A DNA stretch of 64,000 bases from Paucihalobacter ruber (lineage in GTDB: Bacteria > Bacteroidota > Bacteroidia > Flavobacteriales > Flavobacteriaceae): NCBI RefSeq assembly GCF_006494535.1, contig NZ_VHIQ01000003.1, positions 479,063 to 543,062 on the forward strand. Reading direction: 5' to 3'. How positions within the stretch are numbered: the stretch's first letter is position 1; each line of letters opens with the position of its first letter. The translations under genes were made by a program, and so were the position numbers. Shown here piece after piece: positions 1 to 10,800 of this stretch. The notes beneath the pieces are model-generated. The model saw nothing but the letters and a program-made list of their open reading frames with translations. It did no database searches and was not told the origin of the DNA.

Positions 1-541
1 AAACTGTTTCACCCTCTTTGTTTTTTTCGTTTTTAGCCACTTCAGGTGTTACTTGAGGCTTGGATTGAGATTGTGTTATATTCTCATTTTTTTGATTATT
101 TGTCTTAGGCTTATATTGATATTCAAATTCTTCAAAACTTTCGAATGCATTTCTTAGTGCCTCTGTATACGCCTTACCAAAATCTTTTTGTTTTGAAGAA
201 CCCACTTTAGAAGTGTAAATGATCTTTCCATAACAATCATTTAGATTGATTTGAATTTCGGTTTTAAACAAGCCACTCTTTAGTTTTTCGGCATCGGCAG
301 ATAAAGCTAAACATCTGTTATTAAACAAATCCTGCGGTAAAGAATCTGAAATGATATAAGCTGCATATCCTTCTCTGTTAAACAAAAATTTAGTCAATGA
401 GTTTAATTGATATGTATCCTTGCCTTGAACAAAATCATAAGATTCTGGAATGATAATGTACTTATAATTGTTAAGCTCCTGTTGTGCTTTTACCTGAAAA
501 ACAAACAAAAAAATTGTTAATAGTAAGATATATTTCTTCAT
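1..541 (-). CDS. Secreted hypothetical protein (C-terminus outside window)
   Basis: The reading frame starts at an ATG at 541 and runs open to the left edge, giving about 180 residues, so the gene is partial. It begins with a typical signal peptide (MKKYILLLTIFLFVFQVKAQ) followed by a compact region up to about residue 140. It then enters a Lys/Asn/Gln/Glu-rich, low-complexity stretch that looks like a linker. I do not recognise the family. It lies downstream of the radC and phosphatase genes on the same strand and may be their third operon member. Export to the periplasm or outer membrane is inferred only from the signal peptide. Confidence 0.75.
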   Translation of the reverse strand, partial: MKKYILLLTIFLFVFQVKAQQELNNYKYIIIPESYDFVQGKDTYQLNSLTKFLFNREGYAAYIISDSLPQDLFNNRCLALSADAEKLKSGLFKTEIQINLNDCYGKIIYTSKVGSSKQKDFGKAYTEALRNAFESFEEFEYQYKPKTNNQKNENITQSQSKPQVTPEVAKNEKNKEGETV

Positions 542-565
542 AATAATGACTTTCAACTAGGTTAT

Positions 566-1255
566 TCAAAGGTAATTTTTTAATTGTAATAAGGTGTCTA
601 CTTTTTTTATTGAGGTATCTACCTCTACTTTATGATGGTTAAATAAAATCACATCTAAACCAACGTTTAAAGCACCCAAAATATCGGCTTCTAAATTATC
701 TCCTATCATCATACTTTGTTCAGGCGAAGTTTGTGCCAGCTCCAAGGCATGATTAAAAATAATTGGATTTGGTTTTTTTACACCAACCATTTCAGAGTTG
801 GTAATGGTTTTAAAAAAATGATCAATTTTAGAATTTTTGATTTTTCGGTATTGAGCTTCTTCAAAACCATTGGTAATAATATGTAGTTTATAATTGGTGT
901 TTAAATAAATTAAAATTTCTAAAGCGCCATCAAATAAGTGATTAAAAGTGGTTAAATACTTGATGTAATCTTCTGATAAGATATGAATTAATTCATCTTC
1001 AACCTTAAAGTTGAGCAGATCAAAACTATCTTTTAATCTGCCGTATCGCAACGACGGTTTATCAATACGTTCTTCTCTGTAAAGCTTCCAATAATTGAGA
1101 TTGATGGGTTCGTAAATTTTTATAAAATCATTAAATGGAACCTCAACACGATGTTCAGTAAAAATTCTCTTAAAAGTCAAAGCTGAATTTTTATCAAAAT
1201 CCCACAAGGTATGGTCTAAGTCAAAAAATACATCGGTAATTTTTCTTTGGGTCAT
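566..1255 (-). CDS. HAD-superfamily hydrolase, YjjG-like nucleotidase
   Basis: This 229-residue cytoplasmic protein has the full set of haloacid dehalogenase motifs. DLDHT at 12-16 contains the nucleophile Asp12 and acid/base Asp14, ITNG lies near 127, a Lys sits in the VGVKKP segment, and GDNLEAD near 187 supplies the metal-binding acid. The DLDHTLWDF signature and the length fit the YjjG family, which in other bacteria removes phosphate from non-canonical pyrimidine nucleotides (house cleaning). The substrate here is inferred from family likeness. It starts 3 bp after the radC stop codon, so the two are probably co-transcribed. Confidence 0.88.
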   Translation of the reverse strand: MTQRKITDVFFDLDHTLWDFDKNSALTFKRIFTEHRVEVPFNDFIKIYEPINLNYWKLYREERIDKPSLRYGRLKDSFDLLNFKVEDELIHILSEDYIKYLTTFNHLFDGALEILIYLNTNYKLHIITNGFEEAQYRKIKNSKIDHFFKTITNSEMVGVKKPNPIIFNHALELAQTSPEQSMMIGDNLEADILGALNVGLDVILFNHHKVEVDTSIKKVDTLLQLKNYL

Positions 1256-1258
1256 AAA

Positions 1259-1957
1259 TTAAAGCATGTTTTCGTCTGCAAAGCTAAAGTAATTGGTTTC
1301 AGTAATGATTAAATGATCTAAAACTTTCATGTCTAAATGCTCAGAAGCGCGTTTTAATTTTAGGGTGAGATCTTTATCTGCCTGGCTAGGATTTAATGTT
1401 CCTGAAGGATGATTGTGCACCAAGATTAAACTAACGGCACCTACTTCAAGCGCAGTTTTGAGCACCAATCGCACATCGACCAATGTTCCGGTGATACCAC
1501 CTTTACTGAGTTGATTTTTCTGTAAAACTTTATTTGAATTGTTAAGGTACAGAATCCAAAATTCTTCGTGAGGCAATTCGCCCAAAATAGGTTGCATTAA
1601 TTGAAACACATCACGGCTTGACGTTATTTTAGTTAATTGTTTAGCATCTTCTAGTTTTCGGCGTCTTCCCAACTCTAAGGCAGCAGCAATGGTAATGGCC
1701 TTGGCTTCACCAATGCCTTTAAATTCCATAAGCTGTTTTAAAGATAATTTGCCAAGAGCATTCAAATTATGGTCAACACTCGCTAAAATTCGTTTGGCCA
1801 AATCAACGGCACTTTCGTCTTTATTTCCAGAGCCAATTATAATAGCTATCAACTCTGCATCGCTTAAAACCAATTTGCCCTTATCGCGCAATTTCTCACG
1901 AGGCTGGTCATCTTGAGACCAGTTTTTAATTGAAAATGACCTATTTGATTTTAACAT
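1259..1957 (-). CDS. radC: RadC family JAB-domain protein
   Basis: This 232-residue protein matches RadC/UPF0758 in length and layout. An N-terminal helix-hairpin-helix region (FKGIGEAKA near 79-87) is followed by an MPN/JAB metalloprotease-like domain with the metal motif HNHPSG at 181-186 and the downstream Asp194. The name comes from a historical link to DNA repair; the biochemical role of the family is not settled. It is the first gene of a probable minus-strand operon with the YjjG-like phosphatase. It diverges from the dienelactone hydrolase gene across about 90 bp. Confidence 0.92.
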   Translation of the reverse strand: MLKSNRSFSIKNWSQDDQPREKLRDKGKLVLSDAELIAIIIGSGNKDESAVDLAKRILASVDHNLNALGKLSLKQLMEFKGIGEAKAITIAAALELGRRRKLEDAKQLTKITSSRDVFQLMQPILGELPHEEFWILYLNNSNKVLQKNQLSKGGITGTLVDVRLVLKTALEVGAVSLILVHNHPSGTLNPSQADKDLTLKLKRASEHLDMKVLDHLIITETNYFSFADENML

Positions 1958-2048
1958 GAGATAAATATAGATATTGTATATTTATAAATCAAAAATCTGG
2001 TAAAGATTTAGTTTGAAAATACTTGTAATTGCAAATCCGTCTTAAAAT

Positions 2049-2936
2049 ATGAAACCAATTAAAAAAGAACAAATTAGTCAGGACGTTTTCGACCTCTACG
2101 ACGATTACGCGCACAACCGAATTGACCGACGGAAATTTCTTGAAAAATTATCTATTTATGCCGTAGGTGGTATCACTTTGGGCTCTTTATTGAGTTTCGT
2201 TTCTCCAAATTATATAGGTACAGCTTTAATCAAAGAGGACGATCAGCGAATTATTTCAAATTACGTCACGTATAATTCACCTAAGGGCGGCGGTGATATC
2301 AAAGCGCTTTACAGCAAGCCTGCCAACGCTAACGCCAAACTTCCCGGTGTGATTGTTGTTCATGAAAATAGAGGATTGAATCCTTATATAGAAGATGTTG
2401 GAAGACAATTAGCAATTGATGGCTTTTTGTCTTTAGCACCCGATGCCTTAACACCACTCGGTGGTTATCCGGGCAATGATGACGAAGGTCGAGCTTTGCA
2501 GCGCCAGCGCGACAGAATGGAAATGTTAGAAGACTTTATAGCGGCGGCCTACTTTTTAAAAACGCATCCCGATTGCAATGGTAATATTGGGGTGGTTGGA
2601 TTTTGCTTTGGCGGCTGGGTCTCTAATATGATGGCTGTAAAAATGCCCGAATTATTGGCTGCTGTTCCTTATTACGGCGGTCAGCCAACAGCCGAAGAAG
2701 CTGCTCAGGTAAAAACTCCGTTATTGCTTCACTTTGCCGAATTAGACACGCGTGTTAACGCCGGGTGGCCAGACTATGAAGCCATTTTGAAGTCTAACAA
2801 AGTTGAATATGAAGTGCATTTCTACCCAAACGTTAACCACGGTTTTCACAATACCTCAACACCAAGATACGACCAGGAAGCGGCTGAATTGTCATGGCAA
2901 AGAACCATCACTTTTTTCAAAAACAAACTGGGTTAG
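2049..2936 (+). CDS. Dienelactone hydrolase family protein with Tat-like signal
   Basis: This is an alpha/beta hydrolase of 295 residues. The catalytic triad is visible: nucleophile Cys186 in GFCFGG, Asp233 in AELDTR and His264 in NHGFHN. The family typical Glu in HENRG lies at 106. Residues 25-50 carry a twin-arginine-like start (RRKFLEKL then a hydrophobic stretch) after an unusually long polar leader, suggesting export of a folded enzyme through Tat. Carboxymethylenebutenolidase activity is the founding family reaction, but secreted bacteroidotal members have no settled substrate. Its stop overlaps the stop of the convergent mpl gene by 4 bp. Confidence 0.9.
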   Translation: MKPIKKEQISQDVFDLYDDYAHNRIDRRKFLEKLSIYAVGGITLGSLLSFVSPNYIGTALIKEDDQRIISNYVTYNSPKGGGDIKALYSKPANANAKLPGVIVVHENRGLNPYIEDVGRQLAIDGFLSLAPDALTPLGGYPGNDDEGRALQRQRDRMEMLEDFIAAAYFLKTHPDCNGNIGVVGFCFGGWVSNMMAVKMPELLAAVPYYGGQPTAEEAAQVKTPLLLHFAELDTRVNAGWPDYEAILKSNKVEYEVHFYPNVNHGFHNTSTPRYDQEAAELSWQRTITFFKNKLG

Positions 2937-4288
2937 GCTATCAAGGTTTTTACCTCATCAAAATTTAAACCACCATAATTACCACTGCTCATCAGCAGCA
3001 AGACTTTATTTTCAAAATTTTGTGAAAACAAATAGGCTTTAAATGCTGCCGGATTGGTATAGATGATTAAATCTTCCCTTTGAAAAGCGTCTGCTATTTG
3101 TTGTTCTGTAATGGGTTGTAATTTTTTGATTTCTACAGCGTGCGGCGAGTAAAAAACTACGGCTGTATCGGCTGCATCAAGGGTGTTTTTATATTCCTTT
3201 AAAAATTCAGGTGTTAAGCTGCTGTACGTGTGTAACTCCAGACAAGCTATTAAATTTTTGTCAGTGTATTGTTCTTTTACGGCCTGCGTGGTAGCTTTTA
3301 CCTTGCTGGGTGAATGTGCAAAATCTTTAAAAGCCACACCTGTTTTTGATTCGGCAATTTTTTCAAGACGTTTGCTGGCACCTTTAAAGGTGGCAATGGC
3401 TTCGTAAAAATCGTCTTCGTCAATGCCCATGTGCTGACAAATCCATTTGGCACCTGCCAGGTTATTGAGGTTGTGTTTACCAAAAATTTCAATAGGTAAC
3501 TCACCTTCTGTAGTTTCCAAGAAGGTTTGTCCGTTTACAACCGAATAATTAGGCGTGTAATAAGGCAACTTTCGAATGGTGTTTTGTGAAGATTGCACCA
3601 CTTTTACTACCTCAAAATCTTCTGCATTGTAAGTGATACTGCCGCCTTCAACAATACTATCAACAAATATTTTAAACTGTCCTACATAATTTTCGTAGGT
3701 TGGAAACACGTTGATATGATCCCAGGCAATTCCGCTTAATAAAGCAATATTGGGCTTATATAAATGAAATTTTGGTCTGCGGTCAATTGGTGAACTCAGA
3801 TACTCATCGCCTTCTAAAACAACAAAATCGTTGTCTAGGGTGAGTTTCACCATTACATCAAATCCTTCTAATTGCGCGCCAACCATATAATCAACATCGC
3901 GTTCGTGATACTGCATTACATGTAAAATCATCGAGGTGATGCTGGTTTTTCCGTGGCTGCCACCTATAACTACACGGGTTTTGTGCTTAGACTGTTCGTA
4001 AAGAAATTCGGGATAGCTGTAAACTTTTAAACCTAATTCCTGTGCCTTTAAAAGCTCGGGATTATCGGCTTTGGCGTGCATTCCTAAAACGATGGCATCT
4101 AAGTTTGAGGTGATTTTTTCAGGAAACCACCCAAAGGTTTCCGGTAGTAATCCCTTTGCATCCAATCTGGATTTAGATGGTTCAAAAATTTCGTCGTCGC
4201 TGCCTGTAATGGTATCGCCTTTTAGGTGAAGTGCCAATGCTAAATTATGCATAGCACTACCGCCAATGGCTATAAAATGTATGTTCAT
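2933..4288 (-). CDS. mpl: UDP-N-acetylmuramate:murein tripeptide ligase
   Basis: This Mur-ligase family protein has 451 residues. It has an N-terminal Rossmann-like domain with the GGSAMHNLA motif, an ATP P-loop GGSHGKTS at 109-116, and a central ligase domain including EGDEY and HINVF motifs. Length and the AMHNLA signature favour Mpl over MurC. Mpl attaches recycled L-Ala-gamma-D-Glu-meso-DAP tripeptide to UDP-MurNAc, saving new peptidoglycan precursor. It fits with anmK elsewhere in this window, also a cell-wall recycling enzyme. It acts in the cytoplasm. It is preceded by about 90 bp holding the terminator of the upstream peptidase gene. Confidence 0.88.
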   Translation of the reverse strand: MNIHFIAIGGSAMHNLALALHLKGDTITGSDDEIFEPSKSRLDAKGLLPETFGWFPEKITSNLDAIVLGMHAKADNPELLKAQELGLKVYSYPEFLYEQSKHKTRVVIGGSHGKTSITSMILHVMQYHERDVDYMVGAQLEGFDVMVKLTLDNDFVVLEGDEYLSSPIDRRPKFHLYKPNIALLSGIAWDHINVFPTYENYVGQFKIFVDSIVEGGSITYNAEDFEVVKVVQSSQNTIRKLPYYTPNYSVVNGQTFLETTEGELPIEIFGKHNLNNLAGAKWICQHMGIDEDDFYEAIATFKGASKRLEKIAESKTGVAFKDFAHSPSKVKATTQAVKEQYTDKNLIACLELHTYSSLTPEFLKEYKNTLDAADTAVVFYSPHAVEIKKLQPITEQQIADAFQREDLIIYTNPAAFKAYLFSQNFENKVLLLMSSGNYGGLNFDEVKTLIA

Positions 4289-4330
4289 GGTTGCAATAAA
4301 TGAGGTGTAAAGATAAGTATTGTGAATAAA

Positions 4331-4359
4331 AAAACCTGCCCAGATTAAAGGCAGGTTTT
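4331..4359 (-). terminator. Intrinsic terminator of the S46 peptidase gene
   Basis: A perfect 10-bp stem (4331-4340 with 4350-4359) and a 9-nt loop are followed, on the minus strand, by a run of seven T. It lies about 20 bp past the stop codon of the S46 peptidase gene. Confidence 0.85.
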
Positions 4360-4379
4360 AAAATTTATCTCCTATTTTT

Positions 4380-6551
4380 TTAGTTCACCAAAGTAAGCTC
4401 ATCAACTATATGCTTGGCGCCGGCATATTTATCGATGATAAACAGTACGTATCTAATATCTACGCTAATGGTGCGTTGTAATTGTTCGTCAAAAATCACA
4501 TCGCCGGCCATGGCTTCAATATTACCATCAAATGCCAACCCAATTAATTCGCCTTTGGCATTTAATACCGGTGACCCGGAATTTCCGCCGGTAATATCAT
4601 GATCTGTCAAGAAATTAACAGGTAAGTGACCCATTTTATCTGCATAGGGGCCAAAATCTTTATTGTTATACAAGTCTATGAGTCGCTGCGGCATATCGAA
4701 CTCTTCATCGCCCGGCACATACTTAGCAACCGTTCCTTTTAAGGTGGTAAAATAATTAACGGCAGCGTCGTTTGGTTTTGCGCCTAAAGGAAGCGGTCTC
4801 ACTGTTCCGTAAGTTAATCTTAGTGTACTGTTAGCATCGGGATAATAAGTAACATCAGGGTTCATTTCTCTCATGCCTTTTATCATATTTCTGAAGCCTT
4901 TTTGATATTGCTCTCCAAGTACTTTTAATTCATCAGACTCATAACGATACGCAGTAAAAAGTTCATTAGAGAGCTGAATTAACGGGTCGCTGATGTAGGC
5001 GTCTCTGTCAGGATTCTTCGCAAACTGAGACAACTTTTCCTTCGAACTTAAAATACTGGCATCGAACAATTGACCCAATTGCATTTTAATATCTGAACCA
5101 CTATCCTTCATTTTAACCAAAGACTCGATGGGATTTGAGGCTTTATTTGCGTATAAGCTAAGGGTTTCGATAAACACATCGCGTTCTAAAGGCATATATA
5201 ACTTGGCGTACAGATTGTCTATTTGCGGTTGGATTTTTTCATCAAAAGCCACTTCATCCATGGCATCACTTTCCATTACTTCAGACATCATTCTACTTAA
5301 TCTATTGGGAAGTGTAATCATATTGCTTCCTCTTAAAACACTCACCAAGTAATTATCGTCTTTACTTTTAACGTTGGTTTGCTCGTAGTAGTTATTAATG
5401 GCGTCCATTACGTTTCCGTAGTTTTTGATACGTTCAGCCTGACCTGTTTTCCCACCCAGCTTTTTATCCTTTGAGTTAATCCATTTCACAAATTCTTCCT
5501 CTTTAGCTCTTTTAGCCTCGGCGGTTTTGTGCTGTGTAAGGGCGTCAATCATACCTTGTCTGTTTTTCCAATAATTAGCAATACTGGCGTATTTGGAAGC
5601 GTAATCCAAATTAACTTGCTGATTTTGTTCCATGTGTTTTTTCATGGCATCCATGGACGTTTTTGAACCTTCAACCCAAGCGGGATAGGCATATTTCACG
5701 TTTTGATCTATTCCGGCCGATGGCATCCATCTATTGGTTCTACCGGGATATCCTAATATCATTGAAAAATCGTTCTCTTCGTAACCTTTCATGCTTACCG
5801 GTAAGTGGTATTTAACCTGTACCGGCACATTGTCTTGTGAATAGGCGGCAGGATTTCCTTCAGCATCACCATACACTCTAAACAACGAAAAATCACCGGT
5901 GTGACGTGGCCATTCCCAGTTATCGGTATCACCACCAAATTTTCCGATACTGTTTGGTGGTGTTCCTACCAAACGCACATCTGTATAGTCTTGATAAACA
6001 AAATAGTAATATTCGTTACCACTATAAAATGGACGTACCGAAACCGTATACTTACCACCTTCGTCGTTTTCCTTTTGAATTTTTGCTATTTCTTGATTGA
6101 TAATTTTCTCGCGTTCTAACTCGGTCATACCTTCATTCACCAAACTTAAAATTCGCTCGGTTACATCGTCCATTCTTACGAAAAATCGCACCGATAAATT
6201 AGCAGGCTTTAATTCTTCGCTGTAATCTTTGGCCCAAAAACCATTGGTGAGGTAATCGTTTTCTTCGGTAGACAGTTCGGCTATTTGTCCATATCCACAG
6301 TGATGATTGGTGAGTACGAGTCCGTTTTTAGAAATAATTTCGGCAGTACAACCACCGCCAAATTGCACAATGGCGTCTTTTAAACTATAATTGTTGATGT
6401 TGTAAATTTCTTCGGGCGTAAGTTGCAAGCCCATTTTTTGCATATCGACATAATTGAGTCTTTCAATATGCATTAAAAACCACATGCCTTCATTGGCGCT
6501 TAATGGCAAGACCATAAACACCATGAGCAAAATTTTAAACATTTTTTTCAT
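4380..6551 (-). CDS. S46 family dipeptidyl-peptidase, DPP7-like
   Basis: This 723-residue protein has a signal peptide (about residues 1-19). The chymotrypsin-like triad of S46 peptidases is visible: His in TNHHC at 83/84, Asp220 in HTGDFS and nucleophile Ser658 in GGNSGS. S46 enzymes are periplasmic exopeptidases that cut dipeptides from N-termini and feed peptide catabolism. The residue that separates DPP7 (Gly) from DPP11 (Arg) lies 18 residues after the nucleophile in Porphyromonas enzymes. Here that place is Gly676 (FDGN), so a DPP7-like preference for hydrophobic P1 residues is expected rather than Asp/Glu. It has its own terminator and stands alone. Confidence 0.92.
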   Translation of the reverse strand: MKKMFKILLMVFMVLPLSANEGMWFLMHIERLNYVDMQKMGLQLTPEEIYNINNYSLKDAIVQFGGGCTAEIISKNGLVLTNHHCGYGQIAELSTEENDYLTNGFWAKDYSEELKPANLSVRFFVRMDDVTERILSLVNEGMTELEREKIINQEIAKIQKENDEGGKYTVSVRPFYSGNEYYYFVYQDYTDVRLVGTPPNSIGKFGGDTDNWEWPRHTGDFSLFRVYGDAEGNPAAYSQDNVPVQVKYHLPVSMKGYEENDFSMILGYPGRTNRWMPSAGIDQNVKYAYPAWVEGSKTSMDAMKKHMEQNQQVNLDYASKYASIANYWKNRQGMIDALTQHKTAEAKRAKEEEFVKWINSKDKKLGGKTGQAERIKNYGNVMDAINNYYEQTNVKSKDDNYLVSVLRGSNMITLPNRLSRMMSEVMESDAMDEVAFDEKIQPQIDNLYAKLYMPLERDVFIETLSLYANKASNPIESLVKMKDSGSDIKMQLGQLFDASILSSKEKLSQFAKNPDRDAYISDPLIQLSNELFTAYRYESDELKVLGEQYQKGFRNMIKGMREMNPDVTYYPDANSTLRLTYGTVRPLPLGAKPNDAAVNYFTTLKGTVAKYVPGDEEFDMPQRLIDLYNNKDFGPYADKMGHLPVNFLTDHDITGGNSGSPVLNAKGELIGLAFDGNIEAMAGDVIFDEQLQRTISVDIRYVLFIIDKYAGAKHIVDELTLVN

Positions 6552-6687
6552 GTTGTAATATTAAATTTGATTAAGTTAAAAAATCTTGAATTTTAAGTGC
6601 TTAAAATTACGAATTTTTCATGATTTGTATTCCTAATTGATACATGTAATTTTTCCCGAAAAAGATAATAGAAGACAAAAAAATACT

Positions 6688-7641
6688 TTAAAGCGAAAGA
6701 ATAAGTTGCTGTTCTTCCTTAAAATATTTAATATCTGGTAACTGGGACATTGCCAATTGAATATAATTTAACGCCGTTATTTTGTCTTTTTTGTGTCTGT
6801 AAATTTGTGCGAGTCGGTAATTGGCCCAAGCCACAGGCACGCCGTCTTTGGCTGTGTAATTTTGAATGTAGGTTTTTAAGCAATGTTCACCTTTGTCTAA
6901 CTGCAAATTATATTCGGCGCAAACTTTTCCTAATTGATAGTGCAACGCGTTACGTTGATGCTTATCAATACCGGTTTGTATGGTTTGTATGGCGTTTTCG
7001 GGTTTTTGTTGTTTTTCGTAAAAATTACTCAATTTTTCATAACAAGTCAACGATCCGCCAACCAGAACAGCTTTTCTATAATACAATTCCGCTTGATCGG
7101 GGTTATTATCGTATTCATAAATATAGCCTTTTGCCAAATAGCCGTCAACTTTTGAGATGTTTTCCAATTCATTGGCATAAGCCAAGGATTTCTTAAAACT
7201 ACCACCAAAAATCCCGGGTAATTGCATGTACAATTCAACCAAGGCCCAACGCGTATCAATATGGTTTTTATCTAATTCTGCCGCCTTTAAAAATGCATTT
7301 TTGGCGTCAAACACATAACTTAAAGCCTTCACTTTACTAACCGATAAGGCTTTCATTGCCAAAGCACCACCATATTTGTATTGAAAATTAGCACTGTTAG
7401 GTTCTTTTAAAACCAGATTTTTATAGATGTCAATGGCTTCGTCCCATTTGGTGAGATAGCCAAAAGTATCGCCGTAAAGCTCCATAGCTTCGGAATGGTC
7501 GGGATTTTGACTTAAGAAGTTTTCAATGGTTTGTTGCGCTTTTATATAAGACTTATTTTCAATGTATTGATGCGTTTTCTGAATCGCCAATTGCGACCAG
7601 CAAAACAAAGGGAATAACATCAAAATAAATGTTTTAATCAT
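6688..7641 (-). CDS. Secreted tetratricopeptide-repeat protein
   Basis: This 317-residue protein begins with a signal peptide (MIKTFILMLFPLFCWSQ). The rest is a series of TPR-like helical pairs, e.g. the segments starting SEAMELYGDTFGYLTKW and AELYYRKAVLVGG. TPR proteins act as scaffolds, so no reaction can be assigned. Location is probably periplasmic. It diverges from the macroglobulin gene across about 180 bp. That gap contains an 8-bp inverted repeat (AAATGAAA ... TTTCATTT around 7738-7777) but no convincing promoter match. Confidence 0.82.
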   Translation of the reverse strand: MIKTFILMLFPLFCWSQLAIQKTHQYIENKSYIKAQQTIENFLSQNPDHSEAMELYGDTFGYLTKWDEAIDIYKNLVLKEPNSANFQYKYGGALAMKALSVSKVKALSYVFDAKNAFLKAAELDKNHIDTRWALVELYMQLPGIFGGSFKKSLAYANELENISKVDGYLAKGYIYEYDNNPDQAELYYRKAVLVGGSLTCYEKLSNFYEKQQKPENAIQTIQTGIDKHQRNALHYQLGKVCAEYNLQLDKGEHCLKTYIQNYTAKDGVPVAWANYRLAQIYRHKKDKITALNYIQLAMSQLPDIKYFKEEQQLILSL

Positions 7642-7818
7642 AATTTAAATGTCGCATTCAACCTTGTAAACTTACACAATATTGATTAAATTGTTTAAAA
7701 ATGTATATTGGTGCTGGACACAAAACATAGACACTCAAATGAAAGTGAATATTATTTATATCGATATTTCATTTTTGGAACAGCTTTTGAAACTACTTTC
7801 ATATAAAAATTAGTCATC

Positions 7819-10800
7819 ATGCCTTACTTAAGAATCGCGCTCATTATTATGATATTCACAGGAATTACAAACGCGCAAAACAACAATTACGACAAACTTT
7901 GGGAAGAAGTCACCAAACTTGAAAACGACGGACTCACCCAATCTGCCTCAAAAGTTGTTGACCGGATTTGGCAACAGGCCGAAAAAGAAAACAATGAGCA
8001 ACAACTCATTAAGTGCCTGATTTATCAAAGTAAATACACCTTGATATTACAAGAAGATGCTGAACTCAACATTATACATAAGTTTAAAAACAAAATTAAT
8101 AAGAGCAAAGTACCTACCAAAAATTTGCTGGAATATATGCTTGCCGACCTTTATTGGCAATATTTTAAGCAGAACAGATATAAATTTTATAACCGCAGTA
8201 CCACTGACGGAAAACCTTCGGATGATTTTAGAACTTGGGATTTGAGTACGCTTTTTAACGAAATTCATTCGCATTTTCAAAAAGCGCTTCATCAACCTGA
8301 AACACTTCAAAAAACATCATTAAATGCTTACGAAAGCTTACTAATTAAAGTCCCTAATTCTGAACTTTACAGACCAACACTTTTTGATTTGCTGGCACAT
8401 GGCGCTTTGGATTTTTACAAAACTCCTGAAAGCAGCATCAATCAACCGGCCGATAAATTTTTAATCGATCGTGAATCGTTCTTTGAAGACGCTAAAACCT
8501 TTTCAGAACTAAAAATTACAACTACCGATACTACGTCGCTTCAACACAACGCACTCAAAATTTATCAGCAACTTATAAAATTTCATCTCAACGACACAAA
8601 CAAACTTGCTTTAGTTGATGCCGATATCCAAAGACTGCAATTTGTTTATCAAAATGCTGTAAAAGACAACAAAGACCAACTTCTTAAAGCTTCCTTAGAA
8701 AAAGCTATTGGTCAAAACACAGGAGAAATTTCGGGATTATATCAATTTGAATTGGCGGCACTGTATTATAAACAAGGTAACACCTACAATCCACAAACCA
8801 ACAACGAACATAGATGGAAAATAAAAGAATCCTTGGAAATTTGTAATACCATCAGTGCTATTAATTCTAACAGTTTATCATCTAAAAAAGCCGAAGTTTT
8901 AAAACAACAAATTCTTCAAACTCAGCTAAGCATAAAGACAGAGCAATTTTTGCCGCTAGATAAAAATACTTTTAGCCTCGTAACATATAGAAATATTGAA
9001 ACTCTCGACTTTTCGGCTATTAAAATTAGTCAAGAACAACTTGAAATCTTCAACAAAACCTATCGAAAAGATAATCAATATTCGTTTATTAAAGCTTTAA
9101 AACCCACTGAAACCTGGCAAGCCAAACTACCTAACGAAAACGATTACCAGCAACACAGCACAGAAATTGTTATTCCAAAATTAGAAAACGGTTTATATAT
9201 TGTTTTTGCTGAACGTGCTAATGATCCAGAAACTTTTGCGTTTTCTACCATTCAGCTAACCGATTTGGCTTTAACTTCTAAATGGACTCAAACTGAAGAA
9301 ATATTTCAAATCATTAACCGCAATAACGGCAAACCCATTGTTGGAGCAGCCATTGATATTAGCTACAAAGAACAATATAACTTACCGCTTAAATATCAAA
9401 CTTATACCACCGATAAAAACGGAGAGTTTAAGTTGTTTAAAAGCGATAAACAATACCGAGATTTAAATTTTGTAGTGTCGTATCAAAAGCAGACAGCATA
9501 CTTCGGAAATTCGTTTGTTGGCGAGCAGTCTAAACCGGGTAAAAAAGAGATTGACTACCAGTCCTTCATTTTTACAGACAGAAGTATTTACAGACCCGGA
9601 CAAACCGTCCATTTTAAAGCTATTGTAATTAAAACCGAGAACGATAAAAGTGAAGTAGTGCCCAACCAGATAGTAGAAATAATTTTATACGACACCAACG
9701 ACGACGAGCTCACTACACTCCAACTAAAAACCAACGAATTCGGCTCGGTTAGCGGTAGTTTTATATTACCTTCAAACACCTTAACAGGCGAGTTTTCTAT
9801 TGAAATTGATGCTGATGACATTGATATATACCATGAAGTTTATTTTTCGGTTGAAGAATACAAACGACCTAAGTTTGAAGCAAACTTTCAACCCATTACC
9901 GAGACTTTTCGCGTTAACGACAGTATAAAAGTAACAGGCGAAGCCAAAGCCTATGCCGGCAGCAATATTACCAATGCCAAAGTGCAATATCGGGTGGTGA
10001 GAACTGTGCAATTTCCGCGTTGGTACGGGTTTAGACCTCCGTATTACGCCCAATCTCAGGAAATTACCTTCGGGGAAACCCAAACAGATGCCAATGGTAA
10101 ATTTGATGTAATGTTTAAGGCCATTCCTGACGAATCAGTTGATAAAACACATCAGCCTGTATTTACCTACGAAGTCACTGCCGATATCACCGATATCAAT
10201 GGAGAAACCCGAAGCACGCAAACCATTGTAAAAGTTGGTTATCACGCAATGACGGCTGCTATTTTGGTGAATTCAGAACTTGAAAAAGGCGATAAAAATC
10301 ACGATATCGCCATTCAAACCAATAACCTTAACGGTCAATTTGTGCCTGCTAAAGGTAACATCAAAATCTATAAACTTCAAGAACCTGAAACCGTAACCAG
10401 ACCCAGACCATGGTTGGCACCGGACTTACCTTCGTTAACCGAAGCTGAATTTAAAACACTATTTCCTCACGACATTTACAGCAATCCAAATTCCGCTGAA
10501 ACACCCAAAACGGCATTAGTTTTTGAGCAAAGTTTTGATACCGGTAATTCCAAATCTATCAAACTTGGAAACATTAAAAAATGGCTTTCAGGCGATTATG
10601 TGATTGAACTTGAAAGCGAAGACAACTTCAATCAAACCGTCAAAACATCGGCATTTTTTAAAGTTTTTGGTAAAGATGATAAAACGGTTAGTGAGAAAAA
10701 ACTTTTTGAAATCTATACCAACAACAACGTTTATCAGCCGGATGATTTTGTAATGCTCACCATAGGTTCAGCGGCTAATATCACGGTTACCATTGACATC

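Noticed and set aside
6750..7196. Antisense Cys/Tyr-rich frame opposite the TPR gene
   Set aside because: No signal, domain or codon pattern of a real gene; fully within a convincing TPR protein.
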